DNA of 27,596 nt from contig JBDKGX010000027.1 of NCBI GenBank assembly GCA_039797965.1, forward strand, positions 1-27,596, written 5' to 3'. Of this stretch, positions 1 to 7,448 are shown piece by piece. Every line of letters starts with the position of its first letter. The first letter of the stretch is position 1. Source of the stretch: Thiofilum sp039797965. GTDB taxonomy: Bacteria > Pseudomonadota > Gammaproteobacteria > Thiotrichales > Thiotrichaceae. The notes under the pieces are model-generated. The model worked only from the letters and a program-made list of their open reading frames with translations. It made no database searches and was not told the DNA's origin. The translations under genes and the position numbers were made by a program.

Positions 1-244
1 TCGTAAAAATTTTGCGTAAAGCAGAGGTGGATTGCATGGCAGGTGTCCTCGCTACATTAGAATGATACATAGTCTTTGCTACTTTAGGTTATTAAATACA
101 AGCACTCGTGCCTAGCATAGTTCATCCTTGATATAACAGGGCGATAATCTCAAATGAACTAAGCTATGACCCGACGAAGGGTTGAGAGGGCGGAGTGATT
201 CACCCAGTGTGAAGTACTACCTTGTAGCTATGATGGTCAGTGAT

Positions 245-511
245 TTACTCAGTAGGTTTAGCTTTAGAGAGTTCTAAATTACTTTGATAATAAAGAGCAC
301 GTTTTGCTTCATGATCATCTCGTAAGGTTTTGGATAACATGATGGTGGAGCTAACCAAAAATAATGAATTTAAAGCCAAATAACCTTTCGTTAGTAAGTT
401 ACCTTCCATAAAAAATACAAATGACCCCATGCCAATTAGCGCTACTACAAATGTTAATTTAACAAAGGTAGTCCAGTAGCTGGAGTTATTAGTAAGTTGT
501 AAATCATTCAT
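245..511 (-). CDS. YiaA/YiaB-type two-helix inner membrane protein
   Basis: An 88-residue protein with two hydrophobic segments (about residues 15-36 and 42-60) followed by a charged tail. The second segment is preceded by KGY and followed by KTLRDDHEAKR, which matches the repeat unit of the YiaA/YiaB family (KGYY, helix, QKTVRDKYE). E. coli YiaA carries two such units; this protein has one. The family is an inner membrane protein of unknown function. GAGG lies about 8 bases before the ATG, supporting this start. It stands alone, with gaps on both sides. Family call is from recognised sequence pattern; role is unknown. Confidence 0.75.
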   Translation of the reverse strand: MNDLQLTNNSSYWTTFVKLTFVVALIGMGSFVFFMEGNLLTKGYLALNSLFLVSSTIMLSKTLRDDHEAKRALYYQSNLELSKAKPTE

Positions 512-1179
512 AGTGTTGCCTCGTTGAACTCACTGTTTGTCTTGATCAGGAGCTTAGGTGAAGCCAGTAGGCGTTGCAATTTGCACAGCAGAGGTTTAGC
601 TCATTAAGGCCAAAAGTATTAAATAATAATACTTCTTGCAGAAAGCCAAGAGGGTTTTAAGTAAAAATAGAGTACTTTGCTCTAGATTAGTTGTTCAATT
701 AAATGGGAGGGCATTCTAAATTCTATCAAACGGTAGGTGACTGTAGCGAAAGGGATGTAGTAGTTTGGTAAGAAACAAAGTTGAACATTTTTCTAATAAA
801 TGTGATCGGGCTCTTTTAATAAAGTGACTAGAGTTTATGGTTTTTTTGAGGGCATAAAGTTATCGTACTAGTACGAGTTTAATTGATTGAGTTTTTATTA
901 AAAATAAAAATTAATGATTTTTTAGAGTAAATTAAAAATAAAATCAGAGTATTTTGAAAAGTTATTACCTAGGCTCATAAAAATTTAACATTGTGTAATT
1001 ATCTTAGTAGTAGTAATTTCTGAAGGCTTGCAAGGTATTCAAGGTTAAGTCAGTAACTGATTAAGGTGTCAAACCTATAGGGTTTTAGGCTTAGTCTATT
1101 TCATACGGCTTTTGTCGGTCTTTTTGCGTATCTGTTGGGCTTAGTGTGTGACGTCAGTAATTCATTGAAAGAAATTGCT
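512..1179. other. AT-rich gap without recognisable gene
   Basis: About 670 bases with frequent stops in all frames and no tRNA or rRNA signature. It must hold the promoters of the minus-strand YiaAB-type gene and the plus-strand PstS-like gene, but no convincing -35/-10 pair stands out. It contains one AGTACT word (671-676) and a perfect 14-bp palindrome at 863-876. Confidence 0.6.
863..876. promoter_or_regulatory. perfect 14-bp palindrome, possible operator
   Basis: TCGTACTAGTACGA reads the same on both strands. It lies in the gap about 300 bases before the PstS-like gene. A dimeric regulator site is possible, but no regulator gene is adjacent and function is inference only. Confidence 0.3.
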
Positions 1180-1845
1180 ATGAAATCAATTAAATGTTTT
1201 TTGGGGCTAGTACTGCTGTTCAGTAGTACTACTGTAGTGGCTTTGAGTAAAGTGGATGAGGGTCGAGAGACCATTTTATATAATGGATTTAATCTAAATG
1301 GCTATAAAGTACCTGAAATAGAGTTTTCAGCCAGACATAAATTAGTAGCTATTAGCGGTAATCCACCAAAATTGGCATTAGCTAATGCAAGAGGTGGGCC
1401 TTCATATCGTTTAACTTCTGAGGATTTATTTAAAGCCTTAGCCAAGGAGTTGCCAAATGAGTCTGGAGTGTTAGTCACTAATCCTCATCAATTGTGGCAT
1501 GATGTAAATCCAGCCTTACCTTTTATTAAAATTGCTGTGATTGGTCCCGCACCAACTAGTCCGTATTATCAATCGTTTGTAAATAATATAATGCTTAGAG
1601 GCTGTAATAGTCTTGCAGCTATACAAATGCTAAAAATCACTAACCTTAATCAGTATAAACAACTCTGTAGCAGCATACGAGACGACGGGCAATATACGGC
1701 AGTACATAATAATGATCCATTGATTGTAGATCGTTTAGGATCTAACCCTAATGTGGTAGGCATTATCAGCCAAAAGCTCTACATCAGATTCACAGATTAT
1801 TTAAAAGGGGTTCGGTTAAATGGTGTTAAGCCTGATTTACAATAG
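1180..1845 (+). CDS. shortened PstS-like exported substrate-binding protein
   Basis: The start at 1180 (221 residues) is chosen over an in-frame ATG at 1135 because it begins directly with a signal peptide (MKSIKCFLGLVLLFSSTTVVA). The mature part follows phosphate-type periplasmic binding proteins: RLTSEDLFKALAKELP, then NPHQLWHDVNPALPFIKI, then the hinge region GPAPTS, then IRDDGQYTAVHNNDPLIV, NPNVVGIISQKLY and VRLNGVKP. Family members are usually about 330-350 residues. Here the N-terminal part carrying the first phosphate-contact loop is missing, and the protein stops right after NGVKP, where relatives continue for some 60 residues. The usual TSGTRD phosphate loop reads TSPYYQ. Phosphate binding is therefore doubtful. 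No pst transport genes are adjacent. It is either a decaying paralogue or a repurposed periplasmic protein. Confidence 0.65.
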   Translation: MKSIKCFLGLVLLFSSTTVVALSKVDEGRETILYNGFNLNGYKVPEIEFSARHKLVAISGNPPKLALANARGGPSYRLTSEDLFKALAKELPNESGVLVTNPHQLWHDVNPALPFIKIAVIGPAPTSPYYQSFVNNIMLRGCNSLAAIQMLKITNLNQYKQLCSSIRDDGQYTAVHNNDPLIVDRLGSNPNVVGIISQKLYIRFTDYLKGVRLNGVKPDLQ

Positions 1846-1986
1846 TAAAAAAGTAAGTACTTAGTTGTTACAGGCGAAGGATAGCCTAGTAATAATAGAG
1901 TTAAGGTTGATTTAGCAACTAAAAATAGAAAACTAGCAGGGTTTATGGCTTTCTATAGTTAGTTGCTAATAGTTATTGATTAGTAA

Positions 1987-3090
1987 TTAAAGTGCTAAAA
2001 AAAATCTTAGCATTTCTGCCGAAGCCTTTGGCCCTTGCGGATCAGTGTATGAACCAGATTTATCTCCTCCTGACCAAGCATGACCTAGTCCTTCAATCTG
2101 CCAATATTCAATTTGATTAATAGCCTGAGTATTTTTTAAATTAGTTTGCGTATAGGCATGACTATGTTGAGGTTGTTGTCTTTGGGTATTCAACTCAAAA
2201 TGTTCAGTCTGCTGTTGAAAAGCCGTTTTAGCCTGCTCAAATAAGTACTCGGCATTTTTAGGTGAAACGGTTTTATCCTGTGTACCCTGAAAAATAATAG
2301 TGGGTACAAAATGTTGTAAACCTTCAGGGCGGGTGCCTCGATTCATCGCTATGAGTGCGGAGGGTAAATCATGAGCACTACCTAGCCCTAAGCCTGAATG
2401 AATACCCACGCCACGATACAGTTTAGGATAACGTGCAGCCATAATAGCTGCCATGGCGCCACCTGCTGAAATACCCGCGATAAATACCTGCTGCCCCTTA
2501 ACCAAGTACTCATTCATGATGGTTTGTGTGATGCCCGCAAGGATAGAAGGTTCGCCTTCTTGAGCCAGTTGATCTTGGGGTTTAAACCAGTTCCAACAAC
2601 GATTCGGATTCGCGCTCTGGGGTTGCTCAGGGTATGCAATCAAGAGTGAGTGTTGTTCTGCCAGTTCGTTCATTTGTGTACCTAAGGCAAAATCATCAGG
2701 ATTTTGAGTACAACCATGCAACATTATTATTAAAGGTAATGGCTGATCTTGATAAGTACTGGGTATATAAAGCTTATACTGACGGCTACCATATTGATTA
2801 CTAAAAGTTTTAGTTAAAAACCTAGCATTAGGTGGCAAATCAGCGGCTTGATGTGGAGTCACTTGAAAAGTACTAGAACGCTGTTGAAAAGCGTTAAGTT
2901 GTTCTTGTACTCGCTCAAAAATCTGACCTAAACCAGCGTGGGGGGTAGGTGAGGGCGGAGTGGTTTCAGTGGGAGCTACTTTAGATTTTTCCCTAAAGGC
3001 TTGTTGTAAAGTAGTAGCAGCGTCCGTTAGATGTCCGGCTTTAACTTTTTTTAAGGCTTCCTGCATCGAGGCAAATAGTGGTGATTTCAT
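1987..3090 (-). CDS. PHB depolymerase-family esterase (alpha/beta hydrolase)
   Basis: A 367-residue hydrolase of the esterase, PHB depolymerase family. Landmarks: the oxyanion region MLHGCTQNPDDFA, the NRCWNWF motif, the nucleophile elbow GISAGG (Ser208), GTQDKTV (probable acid Asp272) and GLGHAWSGG (catalytic His337). The N-terminal 70 residues form a short helical region (MQEALKKVKAGHLTDAA) common in these proteins, then a Pro-rich linker. The frame is open to an ATG at 3192, but I prefer the ATG at 3090 because AGGA lies 9 bases upstream and relatives begin with this helix. No obvious signal peptide, so it may act on intracellular polyester granules or on other short esters; substrate is inferred from the family. 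It is a single-gene unit. Confidence 0.82.
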   Translation of the reverse strand: MKSPLFASMQEALKKVKAGHLTDAATTLQQAFREKSKVAPTETTPPSPTPHAGLGQIFERVQEQLNAFQQRSSTFQVTPHQAADLPPNARFLTKTFSNQYGSRQYKLYIPSTYQDQPLPLIIMLHGCTQNPDDFALGTQMNELAEQHSLLIAYPEQPQSANPNRCWNWFKPQDQLAQEGEPSILAGITQTIMNEYLVKGQQVFIAGISAGGAMAAIMAARYPKLYRGVGIHSGLGLGSAHDLPSALIAMNRGTRPEGLQHFVPTIIFQGTQDKTVSPKNAEYLFEQAKTAFQQQTEHFELNTQRQQPQHSHAYTQTNLKNTQAINQIEYWQIEGLGHAWSGGDKSGSYTDPQGPKASAEMLRFFLAL

Positions 3091-3408
3091 GCTATTTATT
3101 CCTGTTGGGGTAGCTGGATTTTGTTTATCTACAGAGTACAGTCCACCAGCCATTTGCTGCATGTTATACAGTCTTATTGTGCGCTGCAACATTAAAATGC
3201 TGCAAAATATACACCCTATAAAGGCGATCCATTTTAACGAGGCTTATGCGTATTAAGCGGGGTTATAGTCGAGTACTTTTCAACACTGATCGTTAAAATT
3301 GAACCTTTTATCTGTTCTCAACCCTGTTCTTGAAGAGCGCGTCTATCTTATCAAGTAATGATTTTTATGAAATTTATAACTAAATTAGCTAAGTAAAAAG
3401 GGTTAACT
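3091..3408. other. divergent gap between esterase and HExxH protein genes
   Basis: About 318 bases with promoters expected on both strands. A purine-rich AAGGG lies 7 bases before the plus-strand gene at 3409. One AGTACT at 3272-3277. The esterase frame stays open to an ATG at 3192, so part of this stretch could be coding if a farther start is used. No other gene or strong hairpin seen. Confidence 0.5.
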
Positions 3409-4161
3409 ATGGACAGAATTACCTCAATCAGCACTAATCCAGTGTTGAAAGCCCAGAACATTGATAATGTAACTATTGAAGCTGTAAAAGGTAATCAAGT
3501 AGTTACGATGGAACTACGCTTTTATCCTAATGATAATACTCAGCAAGCTATTAATCGATTAGTACAACATAATAGTCAAACTATTCAAAATAATCCGGTT
3601 AATACTAATACGGATCTTTCAAATCTAGCCAGTTTAAATATAACGCCTACAGTGAATCAAAGTACTCCTGTTAATAATACTGGCTTATCTCATCCAAAAT
3701 TACAAGTTGACCCTAGCCTACAAACGATTATGGCTAAAATTATGCAAAATAGTTATGGTAATAGCATTTTACAAAATATTTTAAATCATCCTAATTTAAC
3801 TCAAGTAGTAATTAAAAAACCTGAAGGTGCCGGACAAGCAAGAGAAGATATGGGGTTATCACCGACGGCTAAAACCATATTGACTTTAAACTCTAATGGC
3901 AAATTATCGGCTGTTATTGAAATGGATCCAGATTTATTAGCCACCATTATTACTGATCAAGGGCAGCCTATTAATGTTGGCTCTGATAATGTGTTATTCC
4001 ATGAATTGGCTCATGTGCAACTAGAGTTAAATAAGGAAGTTGACCATACTCAAGCAGGATGGGATGTGAGTGCTGAAAATATCGCAGCTGATTACGAAGG
4101 GCGTTACGGTGGCTATGACCGTAACTATTTTGGTTCAGGTACTCATGTCTATTGGGCATAA
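3409..4161 (+). CDS. signal-less HExxH protein, M91/NleD-like candidate metalloprotease
   Basis: A 250-residue protein with no signal peptide, no membrane segment and no cysteine. Residues 40-125 are rich in Asn, Gln, Thr and Ser and look disordered. The C-terminal part carries the zinc-protease motif FHELAH (His198, Glu199, His202), followed about 20 residues later by AENIAADYEGRYGGYDRNYF. This layout (HExxH, then EN..., ending with R-x-x-Y) resembles peptidase family M91, the NleD/HopH-type effector proteases of about 230 residues. AAGGG 7 bases before the ATG supports the start. No secretion apparatus is visible in the window. Peptidase fold and zinc binding are inferred from the motif; the M91 link is tentative. 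Confidence 0.55.
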   Translation: MDRITSISTNPVLKAQNIDNVTIEAVKGNQVVTMELRFYPNDNTQQAINRLVQHNSQTIQNNPVNTNTDLSNLASLNITPTVNQSTPVNNTGLSHPKLQVDPSLQTIMAKIMQNSYGNSILQNILNHPNLTQVVIKKPEGAGQAREDMGLSPTAKTILTLNSNGKLSAVIEMDPDLLATIITDQGQPINVGSDNVLFHELAHVQLELNKEVDHTQAGWDVSAENIAADYEGRYGGYDRNYFGSGTHVYWA

Positions 4162-4177
4162 TTTATTAATATTACCG

Positions 4178-4228
4178 AGCTTAAGTACTCCTAATCATAA
4201 TCAGTTAATTCATATAGGAGTACTTAGC
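4178..4228. terminator. bidirectional hairpin between convergent genes
   Basis: AAGTACTCCTA (left arm, starting at 4183) and TAGGAGTACTT (right arm, ending at 4225) are perfect inverse complements separated by an AT-rich loop of about 20 bases. Outer bases (AGCTT/TAGCT) extend it imperfectly. It sits between the stops of two convergent genes, where a shared terminator is expected. Each arm contains AGTACT. Confidence 0.55.
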
Positions 4229-4241
4229 TTTAGCCGTTTGA

Positions 4242-4760
4242 TTAGACCAGTACTTGAGTACTATTGACTAAGGCGACTCTTGTTGAGAGGGCATTCAGGG
4301 CAATTAAATGGAGTATTTCACTAACCGTAGTACAACAGTCAGTTAAAACACTAACTTTATATCGCTCAGCTACTTTAGAAATCGCAGTGTGTGTTACACA
4401 GTTTTGGGTCATCATACCACAGATGAGTAATTCATTTATATTCAAGCTTTTTAAGGTGTTTTCCAAAGTTGTTTTTTCAAAGCTATCAGCATAAGTTTTA
4501 ATAACAACAGGTGCCGTAGGTGCTATAGCTAAAAGACGAGGATGAATTTCAACGCCCAATGTGCCTTCATTAAAAAAAGGAGCTAATCCCAACGTTTTAT
4601 TGGCAATATGTTGAATAATAATGACGGGAATTTTTAGCTGATTTGCTTTGGCAATAGCGCTTTCAATATTGCTTAAGGTGTTTTCAGTATTCCACAGGGG
4701 AAATTTACCCTCAGAAAAGTAGTCATTTTGTAAATCAATCACTAATAACGCTTTAGACAT
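4242..4760 (-). CDS. isochorismatase-family cysteine hydrolase
   Basis: A 172-residue protein of the isochorismatase/nicotinamidase-like fold. It begins MSKALLVIDLQNDYF, giving catalytic Asp9; VVIKTYADSF gives Lys88; and CGMMTQNCVTHTA gives the nucleophile Cys121, so the Asp-Lys-Cys triad is complete. The length is normal for small family members. An upstream in-frame ATG at 4808 would add 16 residues ahead of the family-typical start; I chose 4760. Substrate cannot be read from sequence: relatives hydrolyse nicotinamide, isochorismate, ureas or other amides. It is convergent with the HExxH gene and shares a terminator hairpin. Two AGTACT words lie within its last 20 bases. Confidence 0.85.
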   Translation of the reverse strand: MSKALLVIDLQNDYFSEGKFPLWNTENTLSNIESAIAKANQLKIPVIIIQHIANKTLGLAPFFNEGTLGVEIHPRLLAIAPTAPVVIKTYADSFEKTTLENTLKSLNINELLICGMMTQNCVTHTAISKVAERYKVSVLTDCCTTVSEILHLIALNALSTRVALVNSTQVLV

Positions 4761-5062
4761 GGTTAAGTACTCGCAATTATGACAATCATGTTCATTAGTG
4801 TGCCGCATTAAGCTGAGTACTTTAATAGTAAACTGTATGATTTTGAGCCTTAAAACTTACAGTTTGAAAAAATAGCCGCTAGATAAGTTACCATGTCAGG
4901 CAATTGTAAAATCTAGGTGTGTCTCACGCATTGTATTGGTGTCGCTATCATCGCTTCATCGGATAGTTTTTTCTACACTACGCATCACGTAGTAAAGATG
5001 ATATTCTTATATTAAATATACCTCAGTTTAGACCTAACAATTAATTAAATATAAGACTAATT
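4761..5062. other. gap with possible leader hairpins upstream of orphan gene
   Basis: Divergent gap of 302 bases. It contains AGTACT at 4766 and 4816, a terminator-like stem followed by six T at 4945-4972, and a 6-bp stem at 4977-4993. No coding sequence recognised. Confidence 0.5.
4945..4972 (+). terminator. possible intrinsic terminator or attenuator in a leader
   Basis: CTATC (4945-4949) and GATAG (4962-4966) can pair and are directly followed by TTTTTT (4967-4972). No plus-strand gene ends upstream, so if real it would act in the leader of the gene at 5063. A second small stem, ACTACG/CGTAGT with loop CATCA, follows at 4977-4993. The stem is short; confidence is low. Confidence 0.3.
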
Positions 5063-5464
5063 ATGTACTTAACATTATTATCGGGTCGTGTCATTCGCCT
5101 TGAGAAATTTCTTATTACCCCTACCATCCACTCAGGGATACTCGCAGGTCACCCTATTGCTATTGCGAAACGGTTACGGAATAGGCTGCATCGTGATGTT
5201 GCTGAAGTCTGCCCCTGCCACGAACGAGTTATAGAAAATATGCTGGTGGTAGATGAGGGCGGCATACTCCTGCCGAAATTTCGGGTGATTGCTAATTTAT
5301 TGTCTACTCCGGTAGTACCAGACAGTGAGGGCTGGAAATCAGAGCTATTAGCCTGTTGGTTTACTAATAATATTAATTTTACTCCTAGTGATATGATCAA
5401 AGCACACGTCAATGATGTTGTTTGGGAGCGTTATGCTATTGATTTTTCTTCAGAAGATATTTAA
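5063..5464 (+). CDS. orphan hypothetical protein, 133 residues
   Basis: Not recognised. The protein is soluble-looking, without signal peptide or membrane helix. A basic stretch (KRLRNRLHRD, about residues 36-45) precedes EVCPCHE (about 48-54), a CxCH cluster that could bind metal, but there is no second cysteine pair close by. The C-terminal third has several tryptophans and ends acidic. A recognisable ribosome binding site is absent; only AAGA lies near the ATG. It has its own upstream gap with hairpins and is followed by an oxygenase gene on the same strand 100 bases on, which probably has a separate promoter. Confidence 0.55.
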   Translation: MYLTLLSGRVIRLEKFLITPTIHSGILAGHPIAIAKRLRNRLHRDVAEVCPCHERVIENMLVVDEGGILLPKFRVIANLLSTPVVPDSEGWKSELLACWFTNNINFTPSDMIKAHVNDVVWERYAIDFSSEDI

Positions 5465-5564
5465 AAGCCTTAAAGTACTTCACTTATTAAAAATCCCTAG
5501 CCCTTTTGGCAACTTGTAGAGTGGAGTCTAGCGTTTTTATACTGAGTACTTTTAAGGTAATTAA

Positions 5565-6176
5565 TTGGTTATGAGTGTTGCCTTTTCTACCCAAAACCTA
5601 AAAGAACTAGCTCCTAATAGTTTTATCTTTGCTAAGGAGCATGCTTTACCGGATTTTCTTTGTGACAATATGATCGAGCGTTTTGAACATAGCTTAGCTG
5701 ATCAATACGCGGGGCGAATTGGACAAAATAGGTCTAGTGATCTATCCATTAAAAAAACAACGGATATTTTTGTCAGTGGTGATGACAAGCCGCATTGGCA
5801 AGATGTCGATAATAACTTACATCGTTCGTTGGCTTTAGCATTGCGTGAGTTTCGAGAGCGATACCCTTATTTTCAGGGGCGCTTTAAAGATATGGGATAT
5901 AACCTGCAACGTTATCAAGCAGGAGAGTACTATCATTGGCATATTGATGGAGGGAGTCATCAGTTTGCGATGCGGCAATTAGTCGCTTTATGGTATTTGA
6001 ATGATGTACCTGTTGAGGCAGGGGGAGCGACAGAGTTTTTATATCAAAATCTCAGCGTGCAGCCTGAAAAAGGTAAGCTGGTATTATTTCCACCGTTTTG
6101 GACTCATGAGCATCGGGCTGGCATTATAAAAAGTGGAGTCAAATATATTGCGACTACTTGGATTGTGTTTGCTTGA
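5565..6176 (+). CDS. prolyl 4-hydroxylase-type 2OG-Fe(II) oxygenase
   Basis: A 203-residue protein with the P4H alpha-subunit-like dioxygenase core in its C-terminal half. Iron ligands are His126 and Asp128 (in YYHWHIDGG) and His183 (in FWTHEHRAG); Lys193 (in SGVKYI) is the expected 2-oxoglutarate anchor, ten residues after the distal His. LVALWYLNDV and GGATEF are typical core strands. Such enzymes hydroxylate protein proline or other side chains using O2 and 2-oxoglutarate; the target is unknown. The TTG start at 5565 has AAGG at 7 bases; an ATG two codons later (5571) is also possible but spaced 13 bases from it. No partner gene is linked. It is convergent with the exporter operon. Confidence 0.85.
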   Translation: MVMSVAFSTQNLKELAPNSFIFAKEHALPDFLCDNMIERFEHSLADQYAGRIGQNRSSDLSIKKTTDIFVSGDDKPHWQDVDNNLHRSLALALREFRERYPYFQGRFKDMGYNLQRYQAGEYYHWHIDGGSHQFAMRQLVALWYLNDVPVEAGGATEFLYQNLSVQPEKGKLVLFPPFWTHEHRAGIIKSGVKYIATTWIVFA

Positions 6177-6183
6177 AACAAAA

Positions 6184-6226
6184 AATGGATTAGCCAGTAC
6201 GGCTATCCAGTACTCGCTAATCCATT
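6184..6226. terminator. strong bidirectional hairpin between convergent genes
   Basis: AATGGATTAGC (6184-6194) and GCTAATCCATT (6216-6226) are perfect 11-bp inverse complements. The 21-base loop itself can form an inner AGTAC/GTACT stem. Its place, 8 bases after the oxygenase stop and 11 bases from the permease stop, fits a shared terminator. Another AGTACT follows immediately (6228-6233). Confidence 0.75.
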
Positions 6227-6236
6227 GAGTACTTAA

Positions 6237-7448
6237 CTATTCATGACGTAGTGCATTAATTGGATCCAGCCGTGCAGCACGTTTAGCGGGCATATAACCA
6301 AATAACACCCCAATGCCTGCCGAAAACCCAAACGCTAATAAGTTAATACCCGTATTAAACTCATAAGGTATTTTCATCAGTCCCGACAAAAAGTAGGAAG
6401 CAAGAGTCGCCAAAATAATGCCAATAATACCGCCCAAGGCGGATAACATAACGGCTTCGGTTAAAAACTGCATGAGTACTTCACGCTCTAAAGCACCAAT
6501 CGCAAGGCGAATCCCGATTTCACGAGTCCGTTCAGTCACAGATACCAGCATAATATTCATAATGCCAATGCCGCCTACGAGTAGACTGACTGAAGCCACC
6601 GCCCCCAACAAGGTGGTCATCACTTGAGTAGTACCGGATAAGGTTTCGGCAATTTGGCGAGTGTCCATAATATTAAAATTATTATCTTCATTATCAGCCA
6701 AGCGCCGCCGTTTACGTAGTAGCTCCGTTAATTCATTCTGCACGCGGGTAATGTCATTTTCGTTTTGAACCGAGACTTGAATCGTGGCGATATCTTGATT
6801 ACCGACTAAACGTCGCTGTACCGTGCGCAAAGGCATAATTAAGGTATCGTCCTGATCGCGCCCCATGGCTGCCTGACCTTTAGCTTTCAGTGTTCCTACA
6901 ATTTCGCAGGAAAAGTTTTTAACCCTTAAGCGTTCACCCAGCGGCGAACGTGAGCCATATAACTCCTTTTTAAGAGTGGCTCCCAGCAAACACACATTTT
7001 GTCCGGCTGACTGTTCTGTATCACTAAAAGGTCGCCCCTCTTCAATCGTCCAGCTTCCGGCAATAAGAAAATCATTATCCGCGCCCGTGACACTAGTTGA
7101 CCAATTTTTGGATTGAGCAACCACGGTCGCCGTGCGGGATACTTGTGGAGCAACTGCCGCCAAGCCGCTAATTTCATTACGAATAGCATTAGCATCTTCA
7201 ATCCTAAAACTTGGTGAGCCTCCTCCAATCCCGGGTGGTCCCATGACCCTTTGACCGCTACGAATTTGCAGTAGATTACTGCCTAAACTAGCGACTTGGT
7301 TTTTGACCGCTTGAGTCGCTCCATTCCCTAAGGTCACCATGGTAATAACCGCCGCTACACCGATCACAATCCCTAAAATAGTTAAAAATGAGCGCAATAA
7401 ATTGCGCCTGATTTCACGCATGGCAAGGATTAGACTATTCCATAACAT
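6237..7448 (-). CDS. MacB-type ABC transporter permease (FtsX-like)
   Basis: A 403-residue permease with the MacB topology: one N-terminal helix (about 17-40, in LLRSFLTILGIVIGVAAVITMV), a large periplasmic domain (about 45-275) and three C-terminal helices. The hallmark LVGGIGIMNIMLVSVTERTREIGIR marks the second helix and the coupling region. E. coli MacB fuses ATPase and permease; here they are separate genes, as in many MacB-like systems. The gene overlaps the ATPase gene by 14 bases, implying translational coupling, and is the last gene of the four-gene exporter operon, ending at a strong hairpin. It acts in the inner membrane by mechanotransmission rather than by forming a channel. Substrate is unknown. 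Confidence 0.92.
   Translation of the reverse strand: MLWNSLILAMREIRRNLLRSFLTILGIVIGVAAVITMVTLGNGATQAVKNQVASLGSNLLQIRSGQRVMGPPGIGGGSPSFRIEDANAIRNEISGLAAVAPQVSRTATVVAQSKNWSTSVTGADNDFLIAGSWTIEEGRPFSDTEQSAGQNVCLLGATLKKELYGSRSPLGERLRVKNFSCEIVGTLKAKGQAAMGRDQDDTLIMPLRTVQRRLVGNQDIATIQVSVQNENDITRVQNELTELLRKRRRLADNEDNNFNIMDTRQIAETLSGTTQVMTTLLGAVASVSLLVGGIGIMNIMLVSVTERTREIGIRLAIGALEREVLMQFLTEAVMLSALGGIIGIILATLASYFLSGLMKIPYEFNTGINLLAFGFSAGIGVLFGYMPAKRAARLDPINALRHE

Noticed and set aside
3..65. Open frame from the left edge to TGA at 63-65, with a faint likeness to HipA N-termini (RKAEV...AGVLATLE).
   Set aside because: Only about 20 codons are visible, and a HipA start would have to continue past the stop. 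It could be the end of an upstream gene or a remnant, but nothing decides it.
119..220. Several small stems (for example ACCC-GACGAA-GGGT at 169-182) downstream of the YiaAB-type gene, considered as an RNA gene.
   Set aside because: Stems are only 4-5 bp, there is no T-run, and no known RNA motif fits.
2960..3256. A 98-codon plus-strand open frame opposite the esterase start.
   Set aside because: It overlaps the well-supported esterase N-terminus and has no recognisable domain; read as a shadow frame.
5506..5543. TTGGCA and TATACT before the oxygenase gene as a sigma-70 promoter.
   Set aside because: Spacing is 26 bases, too long; the alternative TTGTAG at 18 bases is a poor -35 match.
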